Shown: positions 38,101 to 47,223 of the stretch, in pieces | How the letters are laid out: the number at the start of each line of letters is the position of its first letter | Position numbering within the stretch: the stretch's first letter is position 1 | DNA from: Flavobacterium chilense | GTDB lineage: Bacteria > Bacteroidota > Bacteroidia > Flavobacteriales > Flavobacteriaceae | DNA length: 64,000 nt | Assembly: GCF_001602525.1 (NCBI RefSeq) | Contig: NZ_LSYT01000013.1 | Span: 62,001 to 126,000 of the forward strand | Direction: 5' to 3' | Translations under genes and position numbers: made by a program | The notes under the pieces: generated by a model | Database searches by the model: none | What the model was told of the DNA's origin: nothing | What the model saw: only the letters and a program-made list of their open reading frames with translations

Positions 38101-39487
38101 TGAAGACTTAAAAACAGTAAAAGGAGAAGACAGCGAAGGAAATTCAGTTGATATCGTGGTTTCACGTTCAACAGAATTGAAATTAGTTGATGAGAAAACC
38201 GGAATTGTTTTAAATACACACAACATTCCTTACGGATCTAGTATTTTCGTAAATGATGGCGATGTAGTTACTAAAGGAACTGTAATCTGTAAATGGGATC
38301 CATATAATGGTGTAATTGTTTCTGAATTTACTGGTAAGATTGCTTACGAAGATTTAGAGCAAGGACAATCATTCATGGTTGAAATTGATGAGCAGACAGG
38401 TTTCCAGGAAAAAGTAATTTCTGAGGCTAGAAATAAAAAATTAATTCCAACTTTATTAGTTTATGGTAAAGAAGGTGAATTAATTCGTTCTTACAACTTA
38501 CCAGTAGGTGCACACTTAATGGTTGAAAACGGTGAGAAAATTAAAGCAGGTAAAGTATTAGTAAAAATTCCACGTCGTTCTTCTAAAGCAGGCGATATCA
38601 CGGGAGGTTTACCAAGAATTACGGAGTTGCTTGAGGCTCGTAACCCTTCAAACCCGGCAGTTGTATCTGAAATTGATGGAGTTGTTTCTTTTGGAAAAAT
38701 CAAAAGAGGTAACCGTGAGATTGTTATCGAGTCTAAATTTGGTGAAATTAAAAAGTATTTAGTTAAACTTTCAAGCCAAATCTTAGTACAAGAGAATGAC
38801 TTCGTAAGAGCGGGAGTTCCATTGTCTGATGGTGCAATTACACCAGATGATATTTTAAGAATTCAAGGACCGGCTGCTGTTCAACAGTACTTGGTAAATG
38901 AAATTCAGGAAGTTTACCGTTTACAAGGGGTAAAAATTAATGACAAGCACTTTGAAGTAGTTATTCGTCAAATGATGCGTAAAGTAAGAGTTCAGGATCC
39001 GGGAGATACATTATTCTTAGAAGATCAATTAATTCATACTAAAGATTTCATCGTTCAAAACGATAAATTATATGGTATGAAAGTAGTTGAAGATGCTGGA
39101 GATTCTGCTGTATTAAAACCAGGTCAGATTATTACACCTCGTGAATTGCGTGATGAAAATTCATTATTGAAACGAAATGATAAAAATCTTGTTGTAGCAA
39201 GAGACGTAATTACTGCAACTGCAACGCCAGTTTTGCAAGGTATTACAAGAGCTTCGTTACAAACTAAATCATTCATTTCTGCGGCTTCATTCCAGGAAAC
39301 AACAAAAGTACTTAACGAAGCTGCTGTAGCTGGTAAAGTAGATGATTTAGAAGGCTTGAAAGAAAATGTAATTGTTGGACACAGAATTCCTGCCGGAACA
39401 GGTATGAGAGAATACGATAACACTATCGTAGGTTCTAAAGACGATTACAATGAAATGATGGCTAATAAAGAAGAATATATTTATTAA
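35180..39487 (+). CDS. rpoC: DNA-directed RNA polymerase subunit beta-prime
   Basis: The protein has about 1435 residues from the ATG at 35180; an upstream TTG at 35153 is less likely. The N-terminal zinc site ([20 protein letters not shown]), the catalytic Mg-binding [15 protein letters not shown], the bridge-helix/trigger-loop regions and the second zinc site ([13 protein letters not shown]) are present. It forms the polymerase active centre together with RpoB. The preceding gap of 263 bases is AT-rich with a hairpin; a short protein gene follows after ten bases. Confidence 0.98.
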   Translation: MMNNRNNKDKNPVKRFNKISIGLASPESILKESRGEVLKPETINYRTHKPERDGLFCERIFGPVKDFECACGKYKRIRYKGIICDRCGVEVTEKKVRRDRVGHINLVVPIAHIWYFRSLPNKIGYILGLPSKKLDMIIYYERYVVIQAGIAKNADGESLQRLDFLTEEEYLNILDTLPQENQYLDDLDPNKFVAKMGAECIMDLLARIDLDALSYELRHSANNETSKQRKTEALKRLQVVESFRESNLNRENRPEWMIMKVVPVIPPELRPLVPLDGGRFATSDLNDLYRRVIIRNNRLKRLMEIKAPEVILRNEKRMLQESVDSLFDNTRKASAVKTESNRPLKSLSDSLKGKQGRFRQNLLGKRVDYSARSVIVVGPELKLFECGLPKDMASELYKPFVIRKLIERGIVKTVKSAKKIIDKKEPVVWDILENVIKGHPVLLNRAPTLHRLGIQAFQPKLIEGKAIQLHPLVCTAFNADFDGDQMAVHLPLGPEAILEAQLLMLASHNILNPANGAPITVPSQDMVLGLYYMTKERISTEDHKIIGQDLTFYSAEEVNIALNEGRLELNARVKIRAKDFNDAGELVYQIIQTTAGRVLFNEVVPEAAGYINDVLTKKNLRDIIGHILSVTDVPTTAAFLDNMKDMGYKFAFRGGLSFSLGDIRIPEQKTKLIADAREQVEGISTNYNMGLITNNERYNQVIDVWTSANAQLTELAMKNIREDQQGFNSVYMMLDSGARGSKEQIRQLTGMRGLMAKPKKSTAGGGEIIENPILSNFKEGLSILEYFISTHGARKGLADTALKTADAGYLTRRLHDVSQDVIVNIEDCGTLRGVEVAALKKNEEIVESLGERILGRVALQDVINPLTNEVMVQSGQQITEAIMRTIEASPIEKVEVRSPLTCEALKGICAKCYGRNLATGKMTQRGEAVGVIAAQSIGEPGTQLTLRTFHVGGVAGGISEESSIITRFNGRLEIEDLKTVKGEDSEGNSVDIVVSRSTELKLVDEKTGIVLNTHNIPYGSSIFVNDGDVVTKGTVICKWDPYNGVIVSEFTGKIAYEDLEQGQSFMVEIDEQTGFQEKVISEARNKKLIPTLLVYGKEGELIRSYNLPVGAHLMVENGEKIKAGKVLVKIPRRSSKAGDITGGLPRITELLEARNPSNPAVVSEIDGVVSFGKIKRGNREIVIESKFGEIKKYLVKLSSQILVQENDFVRAGVPLSDGAITPDDILRIQGPAAVQQYLVNEIQEVYRLQGVKINDKHFEVVIRQMMRKVRVQDPGDTLFLEDQLIHTKDFIVQNDKLYGMKVVEDAGDSAVLKPGQIITPRELRDENSLLKRNDKNLVVARDVITATATPVLQGITRASLQTKSFISAASFQETTKVLNEAAVAGKVDDLEGLKENVIVGHRIPAGTGMREYDNTIVGSKDDYNEMMANKEEYIY

Positions 39488-39497
39488 TTAGGAAACT

Positions 39498-39809
39498 ATG
39501 AGTAATCCGAAACAACAACAGGAACAAATTAATATCGAGTTAGATGAAACAATTGCAGAAGGAATTTATTCCAATCTTGCAATTATCAATCACTCATCAT
39601 CTGAGTTTGTTTTAGATTTTGTGAGCATTATGCCTGGTATTCCTAAAGCTAAGGTAAAATCAAGAATTGTCTTGACACCACAACATGCTAAAAGATTATT
39701 GCATGCTATAGGTGAAAATATCCATCGATTTGAAGCAGCTCATGGCGAGATCAAAGAGACAGAACAAGCACCAATACCGCTTAATTTTGGTCCAACAGGA
39801 CAAGCATAA
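39498..39809 (+). CDS. DUF3467-family protein, cotranscribed with rpoBC
   Basis: The protein has 103 residues. It reads INIELDETIAEGIYSNLAII, then NHSSSEFVLDFVSIMPGIPK, then RIVLTPQHAKRLLHAIGENI, which is the DUF3467 pattern. It starts ten bases behind rpoC and ends at a strong terminator, so it belongs to the rpoBC transcript. The family's function is unknown to me; the position suggests a link to transcription or RNA polymerase, which is inference. Confidence 0.88.
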   Translation: MSNPKQQQEQINIELDETIAEGIYSNLAIINHSSSEFVLDFVSIMPGIPKAKVKSRIVLTPQHAKRLLHAIGENIHRFEAAHGEIKETEQAPIPLNFGPTGQA

Positions 39810-39815
39810 ATTTAG

Positions 39816-39844
39816 AAAGCCCCATTTTAATGGGGCTTTTTTTT
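39816..39844 (+). terminator. intrinsic terminator of the rpoBC-DUF3467 unit
   Basis: AAAGCCCCATT (39816-39826) pairs with AATGGGGCTTT (39829-39839) and is followed by a T run to 39844. Confidence 0.9.
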
Positions 39845-40168
39845 GATATTCAATTTAGAATTAAGTGTAGTTTGTCTGATTTAATCTACTTTAAACGATT
39901 AAATTTCTTTTTGCTCTTATATTATTTTAAATTGGTAGTTCCTATGAAAGATTAATTTTTGAAATATAATAACTTAGTAAGGTTAATTAATTCAAAGTTT
40001 AAAAAAGCGCTAATCAAATTAGCGCTTTTTTTATTTTTATAAATGAATATCAATTAATTAGAGATTAATACTAAAATATCTTATTTGCTTTCCAACCTTT
40101 TTATTAAAAACATACTCTATGTAAGTAAGAACCTTTTTTGAAGGATTTTAACTTAAATAAAGTATCGT
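39845..40168. other. intergenic region between two terminators and the Cys-motif gene
   Basis: These 324 bases hold no protein gene that I can support. A second strong hairpin lies at 40001-40031, about 160 bases after the rpoC-unit terminator. That leaves the possibility of a small RNA of about 150 bases between them, but no conserved RNA family is recognisable. Confidence 0.4.
40001..40031. terminator. second intrinsic terminator, bidirectional
   Basis: AAAAAAGCGCTAAT (40001-40014) pairs with ATTAGCGCTTTTTT (40018-40031). A flanks are on the left and T on the right, so both strands are served. Confidence 0.8.
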
Positions 40169-40906
40169 ATGAAAAAGAAATTCACCTTAAAAATAGCAAA
40201 TCCTTGTTCTGAAAATTTTGATAAAATGATTCCAAATATTAGTGGCTCGTTTTGTAATTCCTGTGTGAAAAACGTAATTGATTTAAGTAAAAAAACAAAT
40301 TCTGAAGTAGCCAAATTCATTACAGAAAATAAAGACAACAATATTTGTGCGAGGCTTAAAGCAACACAACTCAATGAACAGTTTGAATATAATGAAGCAT
40401 CTAAGATTAATACTTTAAAATATGCGGCAGTTGCAGCATCAGTTTTGTTGACATCGAATCTAACTGCCCAGGGAAAAGAACCTGTTAAAACTGAAATGAA
40501 CTGTCCCAAACCAAATACTTATACAATAGGTAAGATAGCTTACAGCCAAACTATAGATAAAGAAACACTTATAACAATAAAAGGAAAATTATTAGAAGCA
40601 AAAACAAACAGGCCATTTGATCAGGAATTATACCAAAATTTAATGCTTGCTGTAAATGGCTCACCAAATGCAGTGAAAGTAAACCCGAGAACTGGAGAAT
40701 TTTCTATAACGACAGAAATACCAAAAGGTAGTAAAAGTCTAATGATTACTATTACAGGAAATGATTATTACCTTTTAAAAGAAATACCTTTTACTATTAA
40801 AGCAATAAAGAAAAATATATTGTTGCAAAATATAATAATAGGTGCTGAAGAACTTACTAAAATATATATTGCTGGTGGATTAGGAATTAATTATAAAAGT
40901 CAATGA
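40169..40906 (+). CDS. Cys-motif N-terminal domain protein with membrane anchor
   Basis: The protein has 245 residues. The N-terminal part has Cys13, Cys29 and Cys32 in the pattern IANPCSENFDKMIPNISGSF then CNSCVKNVIDLSKK, with Cys60. This resembles the Bacteroidota N-terminal motif of the type PCxE-W-D-x-M-x-P-x-x-x-G-R-F-C-x-x-C that appears on many membrane proteins. A single membrane helix (about 80-100, LKYAAVAASVLLTSNLTAQ) follows, and then a periplasmic part with a carboxypeptidase-regulatory-like region (ITIKGKLLEAKTNRPFDQ). Function is unknown. It may bind a metal or a disulfide through the paired Cys, which is inference. Confidence 0.75.
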   Translation: MKKKFTLKIANPCSENFDKMIPNISGSFCNSCVKNVIDLSKKTNSEVAKFITENKDNNICARLKATQLNEQFEYNEASKINTLKYAAVAASVLLTSNLTAQGKEPVKTEMNCPKPNTYTIGKIAYSQTIDKETLITIKGKLLEAKTNRPFDQELYQNLMLAVNGSPNAVKVNPRTGEFSITTEIPKGSKSLMITITGNDYYLLKEIPFTIKAIKKNILLQNIIIGAEELTKIYIAGGLGINYKSQ

Positions 40907-40932
40907 CGTAGTTATGATATTGTATAATAAAG

Positions 40933-40965
40933 AAATAGGCTGTCTAATGATTAGACAGCCTATTT
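40933..40965. terminator. bidirectional intrinsic terminator
   Basis: AAATAGGCTGTCTAA (40933-40947) and TTAGACAGCCTATTT (40951-40965) are exact reverse complements. It separates the convergent Cys-motif gene and prfC. Confidence 0.85.
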
Positions 40966-40989
40966 ATATTTTTTCTCTACGATATTAAA

Positions 40990-42582
40990 TTAATCAAATT
41001 CAGAAGTAAAGAATAACTTCACGCTTGGATATTTATTTTGGGTCATTTGAATTGTAAAATCAGAATCGGCTAAAAATACCAATTGACCATATTTATCATG
41101 AGCAAGGAATTTTTGTTTGATTCGTTTAAATTCTTTGAACTCCTCATTTTTAGCATCATCAGGTTTTACCCAACAAGCTTTATGAACGGGGAAGTTTTCA
41201 TAAGTACATTTTGCACCATATTCGTGTTCCAGGCGATACTGAATAACTTCATATTGAAGTGCACCAACCGTTCCGATAACTTTACGATTGTTCATTTCCA
41301 GTGTAAACAACTGAGCGACACCTTCATCCATTAACTGATCGACACCTTTTTCTAATTGCTTCGCTTTCATTGGATCAGCATTGTTGATATATCTAAAGTG
41401 TTCAGGAGAGAAGCTTGGAATCCCTTTGAAACTCATTATTTCACCTTCAGTTAAAGTATCTCCAATTTTAAAATTTCCGGTATCATGCAGACCAACAATA
41501 TCACCAGGATATGAAATATCAACAATCTCTTTCTTCTCAGCAAAAAAGGCATTCGGGCTAGAAAATTTTAAATTTTTCTTTTGGCGAACGTGATAATAAG
41601 GTTTGTTTCTTTCGAAAGTTCCCGAAACAATTTTAATAAAAGCTAAACGGTCTCTGTGTTTTGGATCCATGTTCGCATGGATTTTAAAAACAAAACCGGT
41701 CATTTTTTCTTCTGCAGGATCAACCAAACGAGTTTCAGAATCTTTTGGTCTTGGAGACGGAGCGATTGCAACGAAACAATCTAACAATTCACGAACTCCA
41801 AAATTATTTAAAGCAGAACCGAAGAATACAGGCTGGATTTTTCCGTCTAAATAATCCTGACGCTCAAATTTTGGATAAACTTCATCGATTAATTCTAATT
41901 CTTCACGAAGTTTTTCGGCTGCTTTCTGACCCACAATTTTATCTAGTTCCGGATTATTTTGAACATCAGAAAAAGCGATAGTTTCTTCAATATTTTTACG
42001 GCTGTCTCCACTAAAAAGATTAATGTTTTCTTCCCATAAATTATAGATTCCCTGAAAATCATAACCCATTCCAATAGGAAAACTTAAAGGAGTAACTGTT
42101 AAACCCAGTTTTTGCTCCACTTCATCCATCAAATCAAAAGCATCTTTACCTTCACGGTCTAATTTGTTGATGAAAACAATCATCGGAATGTTACGCATTC
42201 TACAAACAGCAACTAATTTTTCTGTTTGTTCCTCAACCCCTTTTGCAACGTCAATAACCACAATTACACTATCGACTGCAGTTAAAGTTCTAAAGGTGTC
42301 TTCTGCAAAATCCTTGTGTCCCGGAGTATCAAGGATATTGATTTTTTTATCTTTATAATTAAAAGCAAGCACAGAAGTTGAAACCGAAATACCTCTTTGG
42401 CGTTCGATTTCCATAAAGTCACTCGTTGCTCCTTTTTTAATCTTATTGTTTTTTACAGCTCCTGCTTCCTGAATTGCACCTCCAAACAACAATAATTTTT
42501 CTGTCAAAGTTGTTTTACCAGCATCAGGATGCGATATAATTCCAAATGTTCTTCTGCGTTGTATTTCTTTTAAAAAGCTCAT
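40990..42582 (-). CDS. prfC: peptide chain release factor 3
   Basis: The protein has 530 residues, the normal RF3 length. The G1 loop is SHPDAGKTTLTEKLLLFG, G3 is ILDTPGHKDFAEDTFRT, G4 is FINKLDREGKD and switch I is ERQRGISVSTSV. It is a GTPase that frees release factors 1 and 2 from the ribosome after peptide release. A -7 box lies just upstream. It has no partner gene in this stretch, as usual for prfC. Confidence 0.97.
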   Translation of the reverse strand: MSFLKEIQRRRTFGIISHPDAGKTTLTEKLLLFGGAIQEAGAVKNNKIKKGATSDFMEIERQRGISVSTSVLAFNYKDKKINILDTPGHKDFAEDTFRTLTAVDSVIVVIDVAKGVEEQTEKLVAVCRMRNIPMIVFINKLDREGKDAFDLMDEVEQKLGLTVTPLSFPIGMGYDFQGIYNLWEENINLFSGDSRKNIEETIAFSDVQNNPELDKIVGQKAAEKLREELELIDEVYPKFERQDYLDGKIQPVFFGSALNNFGVRELLDCFVAIAPSPRPKDSETRLVDPAEEKMTGFVFKIHANMDPKHRDRLAFIKIVSGTFERNKPYYHVRQKKNLKFSSPNAFFAEKKEIVDISYPGDIVGLHDTGNFKIGDTLTEGEIMSFKGIPSFSPEHFRYINNADPMKAKQLEKGVDQLMDEGVAQLFTLEMNNRKVIGTVGALQYEVIQYRLEHEYGAKCTYENFPVHKACWVKPDDAKNEEFKEFKRIKQKFLAHDKYGQLVFLADSDFTIQMTQNKYPSVKLFFTSEFD

Positions 42583-42601
42583 ATTTCGTATAAATAGGTT
42601 G

Positions 42602-42609
42602 CAAAAGTA
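42602..42609 (-). promoter_or_regulatory. candidate -7 promoter element of prfC
   Basis: TACTTTTG on the minus strand (42609-42602) matches TAnnTTTG. It lies 20 bases before the prfC start. No well-spaced TTG was found. Confidence 0.5.
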
Positions 42610-42681
42610 CTATTAAATACGGCTTTATAAAAATATTCACTTCTTAAATTTGGAAGTCTTTCTTCATTAAGATGTTTTTTA

Positions 42682-42712
42682 GAAAAAAATAAGGCTGTTT
42701 TGCAACAGCCTT
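42682..42712 (-). terminator. intrinsic terminator of the alpha-amylase gene
   Basis: AAGGCTGTTTT (42691-42701) and GCAACAGCCTT (42702-42712) form a hairpin, and an A run at lower coordinates becomes the T tract on the minus strand. Confidence 0.8.
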
Positions 42713-42729
42713 AAATAGTCATTTTAAAA

Positions 42730-44172
42730 TTACTGATTAATTGACCAAATTGAATATCCTTTTGGAGGACATTGTATTTTTACCCATTTGTCTGCCTGAG
42801 TAGTTGGATACCAGGTTGAGTTTCCTGTAAAATCTTTAATTTGCGTATTCGCCCAATTTGTCTGAATCCATCTTTCCTGCCATGCGTCAGAATTATTAAT
42901 GTAGACCACTAATCCTGGGTTCCCATTATAACCATTTCTTCTGGCAACATATTCATCATTGTCAGAATATAAAATAGAAGTTGTTCCCGTTGCTTTATTA
43001 TTGTGAATCCAGATTAAATTGTTCAGTTTACTTTTATCCAGCCATTCTTCATAATCTCTGTAGAAAATAGTTGGGTATCCTTCGTGGGTTAAAATATAAG
43101 AGTAAGCCAGCATTTTGCTCCAAATTTCATCAGTATCATGATTCGTTACAAAAGTTACCGCTTTGTACGGATTTCTTTTCCACATCATATCATCATTCAA
43201 AAGAGCAAGATTATTTCCGTCAAAAGCATCATTCATTTTGTAATAACAGGCAAAATCAAAAACAGAACTATTAGCCGCGTTTGCCCAGTCATTTAATACA
43301 TTTACATTCGAATCCCATAATTCCCCAACCGAAAAGCCTCCTACATTTGCATTCCATGCATTTACTACCCACGGACCAAATCCTTTTACATAATCAAATC
43401 TCCAGCCGTCAAACTTCATGGTATTTTTGTAATATTTACCAACTCCATCTGCTCTTAACCACAGCCAGTCCTGTACATGCGGATTTGCATGACATAAATC
43501 CGGAAAACCTCCAAAAGATCCTTCGTCATTATTACCATAGCTGTTTTTATAAAAGTCATTATAATTACGAGTAAATTTTCCCGATGCAACACCGCTAAAA
43601 TTTGTCCAGGTATTTGTTCCGGTAAAAGGATTAGCTTCAGATTGTCCGCCGCTGTTATGATTGATTACAATATCTGCATATACTTTCATGTTTTCGTTGT
43701 GAGCAGCTGTAATTAAACTTACCAATTCAGTTTTTGACCCAAATCGGGTTTCAATGCTTCCGTTTTGATTATAATCTCCAAAATCAAAATAATCAGTAGG
43801 ATCGTAGCCCATAGAAAAAGCTCCATTTTGAGCTTTTGAAGCAGGAGGGAGCCAAATAGACCCAATTCCGGCATTTGACCAGGCTGTTACTTTACTACTT
43901 ACGGTATTCCACCAGTTTCCGCCAGCAGGAACATCCCAATAAAAAGCCTGCATCATTACTCCACCGCCTGGATTGTCAACATATTTTCCTGTTGGAGAAG
44001 ATGAAGATCCACCCGTACTGAAAGGTTTTCCGTCATGATGTGTAACATTAATAATTTCAAATTTTTGGCTTTCGGCCTTTGAATCTACTTCGTTCGTTTC
44101 ATTTTGCGAGCATGAATACAATAATGTTGTAAAAGCTGCAAGTAAATAAATCTTTACAATAGGTTTTTTCAT
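42730..44172 (-). CDS. lipoprotein alpha-amylase, GH13, similar to the Thermococcales enzyme
   Basis: The protein has 480 residues. A lipobox LLYSC places lipidated Cys21 at the surface. The GH13 catalytic triad is visible: nucleophile Asp260 in GWRFDYVKG, acid/base Glu284 in SVGELWD and the third acid Asp346 in TNHDTDE. Segments such as VMMQAFYWDVPAGGNWW, MGYDPTDYFDFGDY, YVKGFGPWVVNAWN, KAVTFVTNHDTDEIW and IFYRDYEEWL are, from memory, close to those of the hyperthermophilic archaeal GH13_7 alpha-amylases of Pyrococcus and Thermococcus. It should hydrolyse internal alpha-1,4 bonds of starch. It stands alone, not beside the SusC/SusD pair, and has its own terminator. Confidence 0.9.
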   Translation of the reverse strand: MKKPIVKIYLLAAFTTLLYSCSQNETNEVDSKAESQKFEIINVTHHDGKPFSTGGSSSSPTGKYVDNPGGGVMMQAFYWDVPAGGNWWNTVSSKVTAWSNAGIGSIWLPPASKAQNGAFSMGYDPTDYFDFGDYNQNGSIETRFGSKTELVSLITAAHNENMKVYADIVINHNSGGQSEANPFTGTNTWTNFSGVASGKFTRNYNDFYKNSYGNNDEGSFGGFPDLCHANPHVQDWLWLRADGVGKYYKNTMKFDGWRFDYVKGFGPWVVNAWNANVGGFSVGELWDSNVNVLNDWANAANSSVFDFACYYKMNDAFDGNNLALLNDDMMWKRNPYKAVTFVTNHDTDEIWSKMLAYSYILTHEGYPTIFYRDYEEWLDKSKLNNLIWIHNNKATGTTSILYSDNDEYVARRNGYNGNPGLVVYINNSDAWQERWIQTNWANTQIKDFTGNSTWYPTTQADKWVKIQCPPKGYSIWSINQ

Positions 44173-44711
44173 AGTTTAGATTTGGTTAAGGGTTAGAAGT
44201 TAAAGTTGTAATTGTGTATTTATACGGCTTAAAAAAAGAGCTATTCGTAATTTTTTAGCCTTTAAATTATTAATTACGCATCTAAAGTATGTGTTTTTTG
44301 AATCGATTCGTTTTTATAAGAAAATATTTATTTCACGAAAACGTTGTAGTGTTGAGAACTTTTTTTATTTACATATAAATTCCTTGCTTGGATAAAGAAA
44401 GAATAGTGATAAAAGTAAACTCAGGGTTTTTCTATGTTGTTACCTTGAACTTTTCAGGCATATTTGTAATGTAAATCATTGCTGCTTTACGGAATTTAAG
44501 TGCGATCCATATAATTTTTTGTTAATAGTATAGCTGATAGTTGTATTATGTAATTGAATTGTTATTTTTGTTCGTTATAAGTCAAAATGAACTAGATCTT
44601 AATTATTTAGTGTTTTCATGCCAGCGTCCTGGAAATGCATTTTAAAAATGATTTTAGTTTAAAAAAGAAATTTTAAAACAAGATCTTTACATTCAAATTA
44701 AATTTAAAATA
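44173..44711. other. divergent intergenic region, alpha-amylase / peptidyl-prolyl isomerase
   Basis: These 539 bases are AT-rich and contain no gene I can support. A consensus promoter for the plus-strand gene is at 44541-44570. The rest may hold the amylase promoter and operators; no clear match to a known operator was seen. Confidence 0.4.
44541..44570 (+). promoter_or_regulatory. candidate promoter of the SurA-like gene
   Basis: TTG at 44541-44543, 19 bases, then TATTTTTG at 44563-44570, an exact match. The leader would be about 138 bases. Confidence 0.55.
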
Positions 44712-46142
44712 ATGTTATTAAAAAAATTACAACTAAAAACAATTGATTACAAGTTAGTGTTGACAATGTGTTTTTTATTTTTTTTCAACTCCATCATTTC
44801 AGCTCAGGAAGTAATTAAGGATGCAGTAGCTGAGAAACCAGTAGAGAAACCATCTGGGCAGAAACAAAAAGTTGATGGTATTATTGCTACAGTTGGAGAC
44901 TATATTGTTTTAGATTCAGATATTGATAAAGGTTTTTTAGAAATTACAGCACAGGGAGGTTCTATAAAGGATATTACCAGATGTCAGATGCTGGGTAAAC
45001 TTTTAGAAGATAAACTATACGCACATCAGGCAATTCAGGATAGTATTGTAGTAAGTGATGCCGAAGTGCGAAGCATGATGGACGAGCGTTTGAATTACAT
45101 GACACAACAAGTTGGTGATATCAATAAAGTTGTAGCCTATTACAAAAAGAATTCAGTAGAAGAATTTAAAACTTATTTTGCAGATATCTTAAAAGAGCAA
45201 AAACTGGCTCAGGAGATGACAAAAAAAATCGTTGATGCTGTAGAGATTACTCCGGAAGAAGTTCGTAATTTCTTTAAAAAAATACCAAAAGATGAATTGC
45301 CAACTTTTGGAGCAGAAATGGAAGTAGCTCAAATTGTAGTAGAACCTAAAGTTTCAAAAGAAGATGAGCAAAAGGTAATTGACAGGTTAAATGCTATTAG
45401 AAAAGATGTTCTGGAAGGATCAAGTTTTGCTACAAAAGCAGTTTTGTATTCACAAGATCCAGGATCGTCGCCAAATGGAGGTTTTTACAAAATGACAAGA
45501 AAAACTCCTTTTGTAAAAGAGTTTAAAGATGTTGCTTTTAGTTTAGGAGAAGGAGAAGTTTCTGAACCTTTTAAAACTACTTTTGGATACCATATTATCA
45601 TGGTAGAGAAAATAAAAGGACAAGAGGTAGAATTACGTCATATTTTAATTGCGCCAACAGTTTCTGAAACAGCCTTGAAGGATGCTAAAGAAAGAATTAC
45701 AAATATTAGAAATAAAATAGTAAACAAAGAGATCGCATTTGCAGAAGCTGCCAGAACAGAATCTGATGAAAAAGAAACCAGAGCAAACGGAGGGACTTTA
45801 GTAAATCCAAATACTCAGGATACCCGTTTTGAGTTGACTAAAATGGATCCAACTTTATACAGCCAGGTTTCTAACTTAAAAGATGATGAAGTTTCTCAGC
45901 CACTTTTAAATACAGATGATAAAGGAAAAAAGACATACAAATTGATCACTGTAACTAATAGAATTGATGGACATACCGCAGATTATGCTAAAGACTATAC
46001 AAAAATTAAAGAATTAGCCTTAAAAGAAAAGCAGATTACTACAATCTCAAAATGGTTTGACACCAAAATTAAAGATACTTATATTAAAATTATTGGAGAG
46101 TACAGAGATTGTAATTTTGTATACAATTGGTTGAAAAAATAA
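44712..46142 (+). CDS. periplasmic peptidyl-prolyl cis-trans isomerase (SurA-like, parvulin domains)
   Basis: The protein has 476 residues with a signal peptide ending near residue 32 (NSIISAQ). A SurA-type N-terminal chaperone part (about 50-170, VDGIIATVGDYIVLDSDIDK) is followed by two parvulin-like domains. The first contains VAQIVVEPK, then GEVSEPFKTTFGYHIIMVEK; the second contains VELRHILIAP. The role is inferred as outer membrane protein folding in the periplasm. Several flavobacterial homologues occur in paired genes; here only one is seen. It stands before moxR with a terminator between them, so the two are separate units. Confidence 0.87.
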   Translation: MLLKKLQLKTIDYKLVLTMCFLFFFNSIISAQEVIKDAVAEKPVEKPSGQKQKVDGIIATVGDYIVLDSDIDKGFLEITAQGGSIKDITRCQMLGKLLEDKLYAHQAIQDSIVVSDAEVRSMMDERLNYMTQQVGDINKVVAYYKKNSVEEFKTYFADILKEQKLAQEMTKKIVDAVEITPEEVRNFFKKIPKDELPTFGAEMEVAQIVVEPKVSKEDEQKVIDRLNAIRKDVLEGSSFATKAVLYSQDPGSSPNGGFYKMTRKTPFVKEFKDVAFSLGEGEVSEPFKTTFGYHIIMVEKIKGQEVELRHILIAPTVSETALKDAKERITNIRNKIVNKEIAFAEAARTESDEKETRANGGTLVNPNTQDTRFELTKMDPTLYSQVSNLKDDEVSQPLLNTDDKGKKTYKLITVTNRIDGHTADYAKDYTKIKELALKEKQITTISKWFDTKIKDTYIKIIGEYRDCNFVYNWLKK

Positions 46143-46158
46143 TTTTTATTAAATAAAT

Positions 46159-46200
46159 AAAAAGAGTTAGTTTTATGAATTCATAACGCTAACTCTTTTT
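46159..46200 (+). terminator. intrinsic terminator after the SurA-like gene
   Basis: The arm AAAAAGAGTTAG (46159-46170) pairs with CTAACTCTTTTT (46189-46200) and the T run is part of the right arm. Confidence 0.75.
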
Positions 46201-46220
46201 AATTTAAAAAATATATCTAA

Positions 46221-47174
46221 ATGTCTGACGTAGCAGCAATTCATAATTTAGTTCAAAAACGAAACGAATTAAAAAACGAAATAGCAAAAATCATAGTAGG
46301 CCAGGATGCGGTTGTAGATCAAATTTTACTTTGTATATTTTCTGGAGGACATGCTCTTTTAATTGGAGTTCCAGGATTGGCAAAAACTTTAATGATAAAT
46401 ACTTTGGCGCAAGCTTTAGGTTTAGATTTTAAAAGAATTCAGTTCACGCCTGACTTAATGCCTTCTGATATTTTAGGAAGTGAAATTCTGGATGAAAACC
46501 GACATTTTAAATTCATAAAAGGACCAATTTTTTCTAATATTATCCTTGCTGACGAGATTAACAGAACACCACCTAAAACACAGGCCGCCTTACTTGAAGC
46601 AATGCAGGAACGTTCTGTTACAATTGCAGGACAAAACTATAAATTAGATTTGCCTTATTTTGTTCTGGCAACACAAAATCCAATTGAACAAGAAGGAACT
46701 TATCCTTTACCGGAAGCTCAATTAGATCGTTTTATGTTTGCTATTAAATTAGAATATCCCACTTTTGAAGAAGAAGTAAAGGTGGTAAAGCAGACAACAT
46801 CTGATAATAAAGTAGAAATTAAACCATTATTTACAGCTCAGGAAATTATCGATTTTCAGCATTTAATCCGTAGAATTCCAGTGGCTGATAATGTAATTGA
46901 ATATGCGGTAACTTTAGTAAGTAAAACACGTCCTGATAATAGTTTGTCAAATGATTTTGTAAAGAATTATCTGGATTGGGGAGCAGGGCCAAGAGCATCT
47001 CAAAATTTAATATTAGCTGCAAAAGCTCATGCTGCTTTTAATGGTAAGTTTTCACCAGACATTGAAGATGTAAAAGCGGTTGCAACCGGAATTTTGCGTC
47101 ACAGAATTATCAAAAATTATAAAGCAGATGCGGAAGGAATTACAGAAGAGATTATTATTCAAAAATTGATGTAA
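46221..47174 (+). CDS. MoxR-family AAA ATPase
   Basis: The protein has 317 residues. Walker A is GVPGLAKT (about 49-56), Walker B is IILADEIN, and the sensor segment is VLATQNPIEQEGTYPLPEAQ, with LDRF. MoxR ATPases act as chaperones that mature enzymes or envelope complexes, often with a VWA-domain partner. Here no DUF58 or VWA gene follows; the gene ends at a strong terminator, so the client is unknown. The fold and length are normal. Confidence 0.93.
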   Translation: MSDVAAIHNLVQKRNELKNEIAKIIVGQDAVVDQILLCIFSGGHALLIGVPGLAKTLMINTLAQALGLDFKRIQFTPDLMPSDILGSEILDENRHFKFIKGPIFSNIILADEINRTPPKTQAALLEAMQERSVTIAGQNYKLDLPYFVLATQNPIEQEGTYPLPEAQLDRFMFAIKLEYPTFEEEVKVVKQTTSDNKVEIKPLFTAQEIIDFQHLIRRIPVADNVIEYAVTLVSKTRPDNSLSNDFVKNYLDWGAGPRASQNLILAAKAHAAFNGKFSPDIEDVKAVATGILRHRIIKNYKADAEGITEEIIIQKLM

Positions 47175-47194
47175 ATTATAAAAATAGATATGAT

Positions 47195-47223
47195 AAAAGC
47201 CTGACAGATCTTGTCAGGCTTTT
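47195..47223 (+). terminator. intrinsic terminator after moxR
   Basis: AAAAGCCTGACA (47195-47206) pairs with TGTCAGGCTTTT (47212-47223), followed by a T-rich stretch. Confidence 0.85.

Noticed and set aside
41083-42358. Several plus-strand open frames opposite prfC
   Set aside because: All lie inside the release factor gene on the other strand and show no family features.
43071-43574. Plus-strand open frames opposite the alpha-amylase
   Set aside because: They are antisense to a well-supported gene and have biased Gln/His/Ser-rich composition typical of shadows.
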